The notes beneath the pieces were generated by a model that was not told the origin of the DNA, searched no databases, and was given only the letters and a program-made list of their open reading frames with translations. Position numbers and translations under genes: made by a program. Of a stretch of 64,000 nucleotides of DNA, positions 7,000 through 15,687 are shown in pieces (position 1 is the stretch's first letter; each line of letters opens with the position of its first letter). Source of the DNA: Streptomyces sp. S465 (GTDB lineage: Bacteria; Actinomycetota; Actinomycetes; Streptomycetales; Streptomycetaceae); the NCBI RefSeq assembly GCF_026898115.1, contig NZ_CP114036.1, positions 5,822,001 to 5,886,000 of the forward strand, in the 5' to 3' direction.

Positions 7000-9900
7000 C
7001 TATCGCGCTTTTTTCTTTCCCTGCGCCTCTTTCTTTCCCCGTGTCTCTTTCTTTCCCGGTGTCTCTTTCTTTGCCGGTGGCTCCTGTCGTGCCTTCTTCC
7101 CTTGCGTCTCCTGTCGCGTTTTCTTCCCCCGCGTCGTCCGCGTTCCCTTCTTCCCCTTGCGCGGCGGCAGTTCGGGCCGGCGCAGATCGGGGACGTCCGC
7201 GTAGCCCGGCGGGGCCGCGGCCGGATGCCGTTCCAGCAGGTCGAGCGCGGTGCGGACGGCGACCCCCAGCTGTGGGTGGCGGCCCTCCGCCCAGTCCACG
7301 GGGGAGCGCGGTGCCTCGATGTCCGGCTCCACACCGTAGTTCTCCACGCCCCAGCCGTACGCGTCGAACCACGCGGCGTTCATCGGCACCGTGATCGATG
7401 TGCCGTCGCCCAGGCGGTGACGGCCGGTCATCCCGACCACCCCGCCCCAGGTGCGCAGCCCCACCACCGGTCCGATGCCCTGGATCTTGAAGGCCGCGGT
7501 GATCATGTCGCCGTCGGAGGAGGTCGCCTCGTCGGCGACCGCGACGATCGGCCCGCGCGGGGCGGTGCTGGAGTACGACACGGGCTGGGCGTTGCGGGTG
7601 AGGTCCCAGCCCATGACCTTGCGGGTGAGCTTCTCGACCACCAGCTCGCTGATGTTGCCGCCCGCGTTGCCCCGGACGTCCACGATCAGCGCGGGCAGGG
7701 ACATCTCGCGGCGCAGATCGCGGTTGAACTGCGCCCAGCCCGAGCCGCCCATATCGGGGATGTGCAGGTAGCCGCAGCGCCCGTCGCTCAGCTCCCGCAC
7801 CACGGCCCGGCGCTGGGCGACCCAGTCCTGGTAGCGCAGCGGCCGGTCGTCGATCAGCGGGGAGACCGCGACCCGGCGCGGCGGCCCCTCGCCGTCCGGC
7901 GGCTCGAAGGTCAGCTCCACCGTCGTGCCGCCCGCCGCCGTCAGCAGCGGATACGGACCGGCCACCGGGTCCACCGGGCGCCCGTCGACATGGGTGAGGA
8001 CGGCGCCGTCCCGGATGCCCAGACCGGCCAGCGGCGAGCGGGCCCGGGAGTCGGAGGACTCACCGGGCAGGATGCGGGCCACCGCCCACCGGCCGTCCTT
8101 GGTGCGGGTGAGGTTGGCGCCGAGCAGTCCGATGGGGCGCTGGTAGTGGGCCGGGCCCTCGTTGCGGCGCGCGGCGCTGACGTAGGCGTGCGAGGTGCCC
8201 AGCTCACCGAGGGTTTCGCGGAGCAGGTCGGCGAACTCGTCGGGCGAGGCGACCCGTTCGACCAGGGGCCGGTACTGGTCGAGCACCCCGTCCCAGTCGA
8301 CACCGCACATCCCCGGGTCCCAGTAGTAGTGGCGGGTGATGCGCCCGGCCTCGGCGTATGCCTGCCGCCACTCGGCCGCCGGATCGACGGTGTGCTGGAT
8401 CCGCCGCATGTCGATGTGGACCGTGGAGTCGCTGTCGGGGGTGTCGGTCGCGGGCACCGCGCGCAGATCGCCGTCGTCGTAGACCACCAGCCGGGTGCCG
8501 TCGCCGCTGACCGCGAACCAGTCCAGCTCACTGGTGAGTTCGGTCCGCTTGGCCTTTGCCAGGTCGAAGTGTTCCAGGGTGGGACGGCCCGAGGTCTCGG
8601 CCGGGTTGGCGAACGTCTCGCCGAGCGCGCCGGAGATCGGCCAGCGCAGCCACACCAGCCCGCCGCCGCTGACCGGGTACAGCGAGGAGTACTTGGAGGC
8701 GGCCACCGGGAAGGCGGTGACCCGGCTGGCCAGCCCCTCCACCTCGACGGTCACGGTGCCGTCGCCGTCGCCCCCGCTGTCGTCCGGGTCCAGCCCGCCC
8801 GCCGCCGGGCGCCCCTCGGGGGACAGCGCGAAGGGCGAGGGGGTCGCGGAGGACAGCGGGACCAGGTGGGGGCGGCAGCCCAGCGGGAAGGAGAGGTCTC
8901 CGGTGTGCACGTCGTAGACCGGGTCGAAGCCGCGCCAGGAGAGGAAGGCGAGATAGCGGCCGTCGCTGGTGAAGACCGGCTCCTCGTCCTCGAACCGCCC
9001 ACTGGTCACATCGACCACGGTCCGGTCGGCCAGCCGCGCGATCTTGATCGAGCGCAGGGTGCGTCCTATCCCGGGGTGGGACCAGGCGAGCCACCCCGAG
9101 TCGGGGGAGAAGGCCAGGTCGCCGACCGGGCCGTTGTCGGACCGGATCAGCTCGGTGACCTCGCCGTCCCCGTCGGGAGAGGTGTCCACCAGCAGCAGCC
9201 GCCCGTCGTGGGCGGCGACGGCGAGCCGGTCGCCGTCGGGGGAGGGCTCCAGTTCGTGCACCCGTCCGAGCCGTCCGGCGGCCAGCCGGCGCGGTTCGCC
9301 GGGACCGCTGGCCCGGGGCAGCTGCGCGATCTCGATGGAGTCCTCGCCCTCCGCGTCGGTGAGGTAGGCGACCCGGCCGGTCGAGCCCAGCATCACGGGC
9401 CGCCGCACCCGGACGCCCGGGGTGTCGGCGAGGGTGCGGGCGGGGCCGTCGCGGTGGGTGAGCCAGTAGAGGCTGCCGCGGACGCATACCGCGCTCGCCC
9501 GGCCCGTGGTGTCCACCGACAGCGAGTCGATGTGCGAGGCGGCCGGCACCTGGTAGGGCCGCCGCCCGGTGCGCGCCCCGCCGAGCCGTACGTCCAGCTT
9601 GCGCGGCCGGCCGTCCGGGCTGAGGTCGTCGACCAGCCACAGCTCGCCCGCGCACTGGTAGACGACGCGCGAGCCGTCGGTCGAGGCGTGCCGGGCGTAG
9701 AAGTCGGCGTGGTCGGTGTGGCGGCGCAGATCGGTGCCGTCGGGCAGACAGGAGTAGAGGTTGCCGATCCCCTCGTGGTCGGAGAGGAAGGCGATCCGGC
9801 CGCCGACGAACATCGCCGCCTCCAGATGGCCGTTCAGCTCCTCCACGAGCCGGGTGCCGTGCAGCCACAGCCGGCCCGTCGCACCGCCCCGGTAGCGCTT

Positions 9901-10446
9901 CCAGGTGGCGGGCTCGTGCGGGGGTTTGCCGGTCAGCAGCAGGGTGCGGCGCTCCCCGTCGAGGTCGGCCACGGCGATGTCGGCCACCGGCCCCCAGGGC
10001 AGCCGCCCGCCGGGGCTGCCGTCGGTGGGCAGGCTGTACGCCCAGGAGAAGTGCGAGAACGGCTGCTCATGGGAGGAGACGGCGAGGATCTGCGAGACGC
10101 CGTCGCCATCCGGCGGGGTCCAGCCGCAGACCTGGGCGTCCGTACTGCCCCAGTACGTCAGCCGGCGGGCCGGGCCGCCGGCGACGGGGACGAGGTGGAT
10201 CTCCGGGTCGAGGCTGCGCCAGGTGGTGAACGCGATCTGGGAGCCGTCGGGGGAGAAGCGGGCGGGGCCCACGCGCGTTCGGTCCACGGTCAGCCGCCAG
10301 GCCCGCCCCGGGGGTTCGCCGGGGGCGGTCAGCGGGGCGATCCACAGATCGTCCTCGGCCGCGAAGCACAGCAAGTCGCCGTGCAGATGCGGGAATCGCA
10401 GGTACGCGTGGTCGTCGTCGCTTGCGTAAGGCTCCACCCCACCCAT
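7000..10446 (-). CDS. Tricorn-type S41 protease with lysine-rich tail
   Basis: A 1148-residue cytoplasmic protease degrading peptides released by larger proteases. Order: beta-propeller repeats (about 1-650), a linker, then the C1-PDZ-C2 catalytic part. His753 ('GTSHAYV'), Ser977 ('TSSDGD') and Glu1035 ('VENYGVEPD') are spaced almost exactly as His746, Ser965 and Glu1023 of Thermoplasma tricorn, and Asp978 matches Asp966, the residue selecting basic or hydrophobic P1 sites. Residues about 1095-1148 are a Lys/Arg/Gly/Glu tail encoded partly by three 18-bp tandem repeats (7027-7080). No signal peptide is seen. The ATG lacks an obvious ribosome site; an in-frame GTG three codons on is possible. 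Confidence 0.9.
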   Translation of the reverse strand: MGGVEPYASDDDHAYLRFPHLHGDLLCFAAEDDLWIAPLTAPGEPPGRAWRLTVDRTRVGPARFSPDGSQIAFTTWRSLDPEIHLVPVAGGPARRLTYWGSTDAQVCGWTPPDGDGVSQILAVSSHEQPFSHFSWAYSLPTDGSPGGRLPWGPVADIAVADLDGERRTLLLTGKPPHEPATWKRYRGGATGRLWLHGTRLVEELNGHLEAAMFVGGRIAFLSDHEGIGNLYSCLPDGTDLRRHTDHADFYARHASTDGSRVVYQCAGELWLVDDLSPDGRPRKLDVRLGGARTGRRPYQVPAASHIDSLSVDTTGRASAVCVRGSLYWLTHRDGPARTLADTPGVRVRRPVMLGSTGRVAYLTDAEGEDSIEIAQLPRASGPGEPRRLAAGRLGRVHELEPSPDGDRLAVAAHDGRLLLVDTSPDGDGEVTELIRSDNGPVGDLAFSPDSGWLAWSHPGIGRTLRSIKIARLADRTVVDVTSGRFEDEEPVFTSDGRYLAFLSWRGFDPVYDVHTGDLSFPLGCRPHLVPLSSATPSPFALSPEGRPAAGGLDPDDSGGDGDGTVTVEVEGLASRVTAFPVAASKYSSLYPVSGGGLVWLRWPISGALGETFANPAETSGRPTLEHFDLAKAKRTELTSELDWFAVSGDGTRLVVYDDGDLRAVPATDTPDSDSTVHIDMRRIQHTVDPAAEWRQAYAEAGRITRHYYWDPGMCGVDWDGVLDQYRPLVERVASPDEFADLLRETLGELGTSHAYVSAARRNEGPAHYQRPIGLLGANLTRTKDGRWAVARILPGESSDSRARSPLAGLGIRDGAVLTHVDGRPVDPVAGPYPLLTAAGGTTVELTFEPPDGEGPPRRVAVSPLIDDRPLRYQDWVAQRRAVVRELSDGRCGYLHIPDMGGSGWAQFNRDLRREMSLPALIVDVRGNAGGNISELVVEKLTRKVMGWDLTRNAQPVSYSSTAPRGPIVAVADEATSSDGDMITAAFKIQGIGPVVGLRTWGGVVGMTGRHRLGDGTSITVPMNAAWFDAYGWGVENYGVEPDIEAPRSPVDWAEGRHPQLGVAVRTALDLLERHPAAAPPGYADVPDLRRPELPPRKGKKGTRTTRGKKTRQETQGKKARQEPPAKKETPGKKETRGKKEAQGKKKAR
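7027..7080. repeat. 18-bp tandem repeat x3 inside tricorn 3' end
   Basis: Three units of ctctttctttccccgtgt (7027-7044, 7045-7062, 7063-7080) with few substitutions. 18 bp preserves the frame, so each unit adds six residues of the pattern K-K-E-T-x-G to the protein tail. Confidence 0.8.
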
Positions 10447-10497
10447 GTTTTCGAGCTACGCCATTCGGAGCAACTCGGTTCTGTGACCGACACCACG

Positions 10498-10519
10498 ATC
10501 GAAACGGCGAAGTTTCGAT
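10498..10519. promoter_or_regulatory. TetR operator-like palindrome 1
   Basis: ATCGAAAC-ggcgaa-GTTTCGAT, perfect 8-bp arms, between the tricorn and tetR genes. It shares the GAAAC/GTTTC half-sites with a second palindrome 27 bp downstream. TATGCT at 10532-10537 could be the -10 between them. Confidence 0.6.
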
Positions 10520-10545
10520 AGCGCGTGCGCTTATGCTGGAGGTGT

Positions 10546-10560
10546 ACGAAACCGTTTCGT
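10546..10560. promoter_or_regulatory. TetR operator-like palindrome 2
   Basis: ACGAAAC-c-GTTTCGT, perfect 7-bp arms, ending a few bases before the ribosome site of the tetR gene. The position just downstream of a candidate -10 suits autorepression. Confidence 0.65.
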
Positions 10561-10580
10561 TCGGAGGGAGGCGGCGCGCC

Positions 10581-11198
10581 GTGCGGACCATGGACCAGAC
10601 GACCGAGGACCGGGACACCGCCCGGGTGCGCCGCAGCAGGCTCTCCCCCGAGCGCGAGCGGGAGCTGTACGAGGCGGTGGTCGAGCTGCTCGGCGAGGTC
10701 GGGTACGACGGACTGACGATGGACGCCGTCGCGGCCCGTACGCGCTCCAGCAAGGCCACGCTCTACCGCCAGTGGAAAGGCAAGCCGCAGCTGGTCGTGA
10801 CCGCGCTGCGCCACACCAAGCCCGTTCTGCTCGAGGGTGTCGACACCGGAACGCTCCGCGGTGATCTGCGCGAGATCGTACGGTGCACGGAGAGCTCCCG
10901 AGAGCGGGACGCCGCGCTGATGAGGGGACTCGCTCAGGCAGTTCACGACAACCCGGACCTTCATGAGGCCCTGCGAGAGCTGATGATCTACCCCGAGATC
11001 GACGCTCTCAACGTGCTGCTGGGGCGCGCCGTGGAACGGGGCGAAATCGCCTCGGACCGGCCCGCCTTGAACTACGTCGTGCACATGGTGTGCGGCGCGT
11101 TCATCACCCGACCGCTCGTCGAGGGCAAGCAGCCGGACCAGACCTATCTCCTGGAATACATCGACGCCGTACTCCTCCCCGCACTCGGCGCCGCATAG
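10581..11198 (+). CDS. TetR/AcrR family regulator, probable MMPL-exporter repressor
   Basis: A 205-residue protein. The helix-turn-helix is 'GYDGLTMDAVAARTRSSKAT' followed by 'LYRQWKGKPQL', the standard TetR recognition region, and the rest is an all-alpha ligand domain. The GTG at 10581 sits 9 nt after a strong cggaggg ribosome site; ATG 10590 and ATG 10533 are weaker alternatives. Two palindromes sharing GAAAC half-sites lie just upstream, indicating autoregulation. The MMPL transporter gene begins 145 bp downstream on the same strand, so the likely role is to repress the exporter until an inducer binds. Confidence 0.88.
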   Translation: MRTMDQTTEDRDTARVRRSRLSPERERELYEAVVELLGEVGYDGLTMDAVAARTRSSKATLYRQWKGKPQLVVTALRHTKPVLLEGVDTGTLRGDLREIVRCTESSRERDAALMRGLAQAVHDNPDLHEALRELMIYPEIDALNVLLGRAVERGEIASDRPALNYVVHMVCGAFITRPLVEGKQPDQTYLLEYIDAVLLPALGAA

Positions 11199-11343
11199 CC
11201 CTTCCGACTCACCCTTCGCCACTCCCCAGGCACTCACTCCCCGCACAACCCCATAAGGCCCCGGCCGGCGCGCCGCTCTCGTCGCCGGTGCGGTGCCCAA
11301 CCCTGCCCAGTGCCAACCAATTCCGACGGGAGCACCTCTCCTC

Positions 11344-13611
11344 GTGGCCACCTTCCTCTATAAACTCGGCCGGTTCGCCTTCCGGCGCCGCGGCCTCGTC
11401 GCCCTGATATGGGTGGCGCTGCTCACGGTCGTGGGCGTCGGCGCCGCCACCGCCTCAGCGCCTCCCAACGACAGCTTCTCCATCCCGGGCACCGAGGCCC
11501 AGAAGGCGTTCGACCTGCTGGAACAGCGGTTCCCCGGCGGTAACGCGGACGGCGCCACCGCCCGTGTGGTCTTCCGCGCCCCGAGCGGCGAGAAGATGAC
11601 CGACCCGGACAACAAGGCCGTGGTCACCAAGACCGTCGCCGACCTCGAGGCCAGCTCCCCGCAGGTCGCCTCGGTCGCGAACCCGTACCAGACCGGAGCC
11701 GTCAGCAAGGACGGCTCCACGGCGTACATCCTGACCACGTACAAGGTCAACGCACTGGAGCTGAAGGACCCCGCCAAGGACGGTCTGGAGGAGGCCGGGA
11801 AGAAGGCCCAGGAGTCGGGTCTGTCGGTGCAGATCGGCGGTGACGCGCTCCAGGAGATGCCGGAGACCGGCGCCACCGAGGTCATCGGCATCGCGATCTC
11901 CGCGGTCGTCCTCGCCATCACCTTCGGCTCGCTGGTCGCCGCCGGACTGCCGCTGCTGACCGCGCTCATCGGCGTGGGCATCGGCATCTCCGCGATCACC
12001 GCGCTCGCCACCACTCTGGGGCTGTCCTCCACCACCTCGACGCTGGCGATGATGATCGGCCTCGCGGTCGGCATCGACTACGCGCTGTTCATCGTCTCCC
12101 GCTACCGCGCCGAGCTGACCGAGGGGCGGGACGGGGAGGAAGCCGCCGGACGCGCCGTGGGCACCGCGGGCTCCGCGGTCGTCTTCGCCGGCCTTACGGT
12201 CGTCATCGCGCTCGTCGGCCTCGCTGTCGTCAACATCCCGATGCTGACCAAGATGGGCTTCGCCGCGGCCGGCACGGTCGTCATCGCCGTCCTCATCGCG
12301 ATCAGCCTGATCCCGGCGCTGCTGGGCTTCGCGGGCAAGCGGGTGTTCGGGCGCAAGGCGCGCCGGCGTCTGGAGGAGCGCGCCGCTGCGGCGTCGAGCA
12401 CCGGCTCCGCCGCGTCCGACGGTGCCGAGGAGAAGCCCAACATGGGCACCCGCTGGGCCCGTTTCGTGCTGCGCCGCCCGCTGACGGTGCTCCTGGTGGC
12501 CGTGATCGGCCTCGGCGCCGCCGCGGTGCCCGCCCTCAGCCTGGAGCTCGGCCTGCCGGACGACGGCTCGCAGCCGACCAGCAGCCAGAAGCGGCAGGCG
12601 TACGACGCGATCTCCGACGGCTTCGGCCCCGGCTACAACGGTCCGCTGATGGTGGTCATCGACACCAAGGGCAGCGATGACGCCAAGGGCGCGGCCGAGC
12701 AGGTCCGTAAGACCATCGCCGGTCTGGACGATGTGGCCGGTGTCACCCCCGCCGCGTTCAACAAGGCCGGCGACGCCGCGACGCTCACCGTCATCTCCAA
12801 GTCGAAGCCGAGCAGCGTCGACACCGAGGACCTGGTCGGCGACATCCGCGACAAGGCGGGCGACTTCAAGTCCGACACCGGCGCCGAGGTGCTGGTGACC
12901 GGTCAGACGGCGATGAACATCGACATCTCGCAGAAGCTCAACGACGCGCTGGTGCCCTATCTGGTGCTCGTCGTCGGACTGGCCTTCCTGCTGCTGATGG
13001 TCGTCTTCCGGTCCGTCCTGGTCCCGCTCAAGGCGGCGCTCGGCTTCCTGCTCTCCGTCGTCGCGGCGCTCGGCGCGGTGGTCGCGGTCTTCCAGTGGGG
13101 CTGGCTGGCCGACCTGTTCGGCGTCGAGGAGACCGGCCCGATCATGAGCATGATGCCGATCTTCATGATCGGTGTGGTGTTCGGTCTCGCCATGGACTAC
13201 GAGGTCTTCCTGGTGACCCGGATGCGCGAGGCGTTCGTCCACGGCGAAGGCCCCGGCCAGGCCGTCGTCACCGGCTTCCGGCACGGCGCCCGGGTGGTCA
13301 CCGCGGCCGCGGTCATCATGATCAGCGTCTTCGCCGGATTCATCGGCTCCACCGAGTCGATGATCAAGATGATCGGCTTCGGCCTCGCCACCGCCGTCCT
13401 CTTCGACGCCTTCGTGGTCCGCATGGCCATCGTCCCGGCGGTCCTGGCACTCCTCGGCAAGACCGCCTGGTGGCTCCCGCGCTGGCTGGACAGGGCGCTG
13501 CCCAATGTGGACGTGGAGGGCGAGGGCCTGCGCAAGCTGCTCGAAGGGTCCGACCCGGCCCAGCAGCACGACAAGGACTCCGACCCGGATGCGGCACTGA
13601 CCCGCGTCTGA
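11344..13611 (+). CDS. MMPL/RND family transporter
   Basis: A 755-residue membrane protein with the duplicated RND layout: a helix near the N-terminus ('LVALIWVALLTVVGVG'), a large extracytoplasmic loop, a block of five to six helices, then the same pattern again. Both halves carry the MMPL proton-relay signature: 'GLAVGIDYALFIVSRYR' and 'VFGLAMDYEVFLVTRMRE'. Such proteins export lipids, siderophores or drugs using the proton gradient. The GTG at 11344 follows gggag; it is preferred because the upstream extension is not membrane-like. It probably forms a regulated pair with the preceding TetR gene. Confidence 0.92.
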   Translation: MATFLYKLGRFAFRRRGLVALIWVALLTVVGVGAATASAPPNDSFSIPGTEAQKAFDLLEQRFPGGNADGATARVVFRAPSGEKMTDPDNKAVVTKTVADLEASSPQVASVANPYQTGAVSKDGSTAYILTTYKVNALELKDPAKDGLEEAGKKAQESGLSVQIGGDALQEMPETGATEVIGIAISAVVLAITFGSLVAAGLPLLTALIGVGIGISAITALATTLGLSSTTSTLAMMIGLAVGIDYALFIVSRYRAELTEGRDGEEAAGRAVGTAGSAVVFAGLTVVIALVGLAVVNIPMLTKMGFAAAGTVVIAVLIAISLIPALLGFAGKRVFGRKARRRLEERAAAASSTGSAASDGAEEKPNMGTRWARFVLRRPLTVLLVAVIGLGAAAVPALSLELGLPDDGSQPTSSQKRQAYDAISDGFGPGYNGPLMVVIDTKGSDDAKGAAEQVRKTIAGLDDVAGVTPAAFNKAGDAATLTVISKSKPSSVDTEDLVGDIRDKAGDFKSDTGAEVLVTGQTAMNIDISQKLNDALVPYLVLVVGLAFLLLMVVFRSVLVPLKAALGFLLSVVAALGAVVAVFQWGWLADLFGVEETGPIMSMMPIFMIGVVFGLAMDYEVFLVTRMREAFVHGEGPGQAVVTGFRHGARVVTAAAVIMISVFAGFIGSTESMIKMIGFGLATAVLFDAFVVRMAIVPAVLALLGKTAWWLPRWLDRALPNVDVEGEGLRKLLEGSDPAQQHDKDSDPDAALTRV

Positions 13612-13616
13612 GCGAC

Positions 13617-13650
13617 GACGGCGGCCTTCCGACCACGGAAGGCCGCCGTC
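13617..13650. terminator. Terminator after MMPL gene, 15-bp stem
   Basis: Perfect arms 13617-13631 and 13636-13650 (gacggcggccttccg) with loop acca, six bases after the MMPL stop codon. Confidence 0.85.
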
Positions 13651-13680
13651 GGCGTGTCGGATCCCGCGATGTGCACGCTC

Positions 13681-13697
13681 TTGCGAATGGGTTGCAG
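13681..13697 (+). promoter_or_regulatory. Nur-box-like site upstream of metal transporter
   Basis: TTGCGA-atggg-TTGCAG fits the Streptomyces Nur (nickel Fur-family regulator) box tTGCaa-N5-ttGCAA at all core TGC/GCA positions, with one mismatch in the last capitalised base. It lies about 50 bp before the transporter start, where binding would block transcription. Confidence 0.55.
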
Positions 13698-13747
13698 GTA
13701 CGGGCTACCATCGATCGGTTAGTTGCAGCTCAGGAGCGGAGTCCGCG

Positions 13748-14920
13748 ATGCATGTGCCCGACGGATTCATCGACGCCCCGGTGTCGGTGGCGACCGGTGT
13801 GGTCGCCGCCGGGGCCGTCGCGGTCAGTTTGCGCGGTGCGCGGCGGGAGCTCGACGAGCGGACCGCGCCGCTGGCCGGGCTGGTCGCTGCGTTCATCTTC
13901 GCCGTGCAGATGCTGAACTTCCCCGTCGCCGCCGGGACCAGCGGGCATCTGCTGGGCGGGGCGCTGGCCGCCATACTCGTCGGGCCGTATACGGGGGTGC
14001 TGTGTGTCTCCGTGGTGCTGCTGATGCAGGGCGTCCTGTTCGCGGACGGCGGCCTCACCGCGCTCGGCGTCAACATCACGGACATGGCCCTGGTCACCAC
14101 GGTCGTGGCGTACGCGATCTTCCGCGCGATCGTGAAGCTGGCCCCGCGCCGGCGCCGTACGGTCACCGTCGCGTCCTTCGTGGCCGCGCTGGTCTCCGTA
14201 CCGGCCGCCGCGGTGGCCTTCACCGCGATCTACGCGTTCGGCGGTACGGCGGACGTGGCGCTCGGCAAGGTCTTCACGGCGATGGTCGGGGTGCATGTAC
14301 TGATCGGCATCGGCGAGGCGGCCATCACCGCGCTGACGGTCGGCGCCGTCGTGGCCGTACGGCCGGATCTGGTGCACGGGGCGCGCGGGGTGACCGCACG
14401 CCTCCTGGAGATCCGGAGCAGTCCGCTGACCCCGGCTGCCCCGGGGGCGGTGGCGTGGGCCGAGGGCCGCCCGGCGGCGGACGCCGCGCCTGAGGCCGCG
14501 CCTGGGCGGGAGGCTGCCGCGCCCGCGACTGAGGCGGAGGCTCCCGTGCCCGCCGCCGCTGCCACCGCCTCCGCGCCCGCCGCCCCCGCGCCCGCGCCCA
14601 AGCGGTCGGCGCGGCGCGTGTGGTGGGCCGGGCTCGCGGCCGCGCTGCTGTGCGCCGGGGTCGTCAGCTTCTACGCCTCCGCCAGCCCCGACGGGCTGGA
14701 GAAGGTCGCCCACGACAAGGGGATCGACAAGAAGGCCGAGGACCACGCCGCCAAGGACTCCCCGCTCGCCGACTACGGCGTCAAGGACATCTCCGACACC
14801 CGGCTCTCCGGCGGGCTCGCCGGGGTGATCGGAGTGGGGGCGACGCTCGCCGTCGGGTCCGGGGTGTTCCTGGTCGTACGGCGGCGCAAGGCGGCTACGG
14901 CCGAGAGCGAGCGAGGCTGA
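13748..14920 (+). CDS. ECF nickel/cobalt transporter, fused M and N components
   Basis: A 390-residue membrane protein. The N-terminus 'MHVPDGF' is the metal-binding hallmark of CbiM/NikM: the processed N-terminus and His2 coordinate the ion. About seven helices follow to residue 220, then an Ala/Pro linker (about 235-285) and a CbiN/NikN-like part with one helix, the 'PDGLE' motif (314-318), an extracytoplasmic loop and a last helix ending in 'RRRK'. The start follows caggagcgg. It leads a three-gene operon with the T and A components. No cobalamin riboswitch is recognisable; a Nur-box-like element favours nickel over cobalt. Confidence 0.88.
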   Translation: MHVPDGFIDAPVSVATGVVAAGAVAVSLRGARRELDERTAPLAGLVAAFIFAVQMLNFPVAAGTSGHLLGGALAAILVGPYTGVLCVSVVLLMQGVLFADGGLTALGVNITDMALVTTVVAYAIFRAIVKLAPRRRRTVTVASFVAALVSVPAAAVAFTAIYAFGGTADVALGKVFTAMVGVHVLIGIGEAAITALTVGAVVAVRPDLVHGARGVTARLLEIRSSPLTPAAPGAVAWAEGRPAADAAPEAAPGREAAAPATEAEAPVPAAAATASAPAAPAPAPKRSARRVWWAGLAAALLCAGVVSFYASASPDGLEKVAHDKGIDKKAEDHAAKDSPLADYGVKDISDTRLSGGLAGVIGVGATLAVGSGVFLVVRRRKAATAESERG

Positions 14921-14922
14921 CC

Positions 14923-15687
14923 ATGGGCGCGGGACACGCGCACAAGCTCTACCGGGAGGGGCGGTCGCCGGTCCACGCCCTCCCACCGCACTGCAAGATC
15001 GCCGCCGTCTTCTGCTTCGTCCTGGTCGTCGTCGCCACGCCCCGCGAGGCCGCCTGGGCCTTCGGGGTGTACGCGGCGCTGCTGGCCGGGGTGGCGGCGG
15101 TGGCCCGGATACCTGCCGGTTACCTGCTCAAGCGGTTGCTGATCGAGATCCCGTTCGTGGCCTTCGCCGTGCTGATGCCGTTCATCGCGGAGGGCCCGCG
15201 CACGGACGTGCTGGGGATGTCGCTCAGCGAGTCCGGGCTGTGGAGCGCCTGGAACATCCTCGCCAAGGGCACCCTCGGCGTCGCCGCCTCCGTCCTCCTG
15301 GCGTCCACGACCGAGCTGCGCGCCCTGCTGCTGGGGCTCCAGCGGCTGCGGATGCCCTCGCTGCTGGTGCAGATCGCCTCGTTCATGATCCGCTACGGGG
15401 ACGTCATCTCCGACGAGATGCGCCGGATGCGGATCGCCCGCCAGTCGCGCGGTTTCGAGGCGCGCGGGGTGCGCCACTGGGGCGTGCTCGCCAACTCGGC
15501 CGGTGCGCTGTTCATCCGCTCCTACGAACGGGGCGAACGGGTCCACCTGGCGATGGTCAGCCGGGGCTACGCGGGCACCATGCCGGTGATCGACGATGTG
15601 ACGGCGTCCCGCGCCCAGTGGACGTACGCCGCCGCCCTCCCGCTGACCGCGCTGGCGGTCTGCCTGACCGGATGGATGCTCATATGA
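14923..15687 (+). CDS. ECF transporter T component (CbiQ/NikQ)
   Basis: A 254-residue membrane protein that couples ATP hydrolysis to the substrate-binding unit. About five or six helices are visible. Both cytoplasmic coupling-helix signatures contain the family A-R-G-like triplets: 'RQSRGF' and 'MVSRGYAG'. It begins 3 nt after the upstream stop and ends in an ATGA overlap with the ATPase gene, so all three genes are one translationally coupled unit. Metal specificity follows from the M component. Confidence 0.9.
   Translation: MGAGHAHKLYREGRSPVHALPPHCKIAAVFCFVLVVVATPREAAWAFGVYAALLAGVAAVARIPAGYLLKRLLIEIPFVAFAVLMPFIAEGPRTDVLGMSLSESGLWSAWNILAKGTLGVAASVLLASTTELRALLLGLQRLRMPSLLVQIASFMIRYGDVISDEMRRMRIARQSRGFEARGVRHWGVLANSAGALFIRSYERGERVHLAMVSRGYAGTMPVIDDVTASRAQWTYAAALPLTALAVCLTGWMLI

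Noticed and set aside
11455..13569. 700-residue antisense frame within the MMPL gene
   Set aside because: Low-complexity Gly/Asp/Arg/His translation opposite a gene with clear MMPL motifs.
13651..13747. Cobalamin riboswitch upstream of the metal transporter
   Set aside because: Region is only about 100 nt and lacks the B12-box pattern; a Nur-box-like element fits better.
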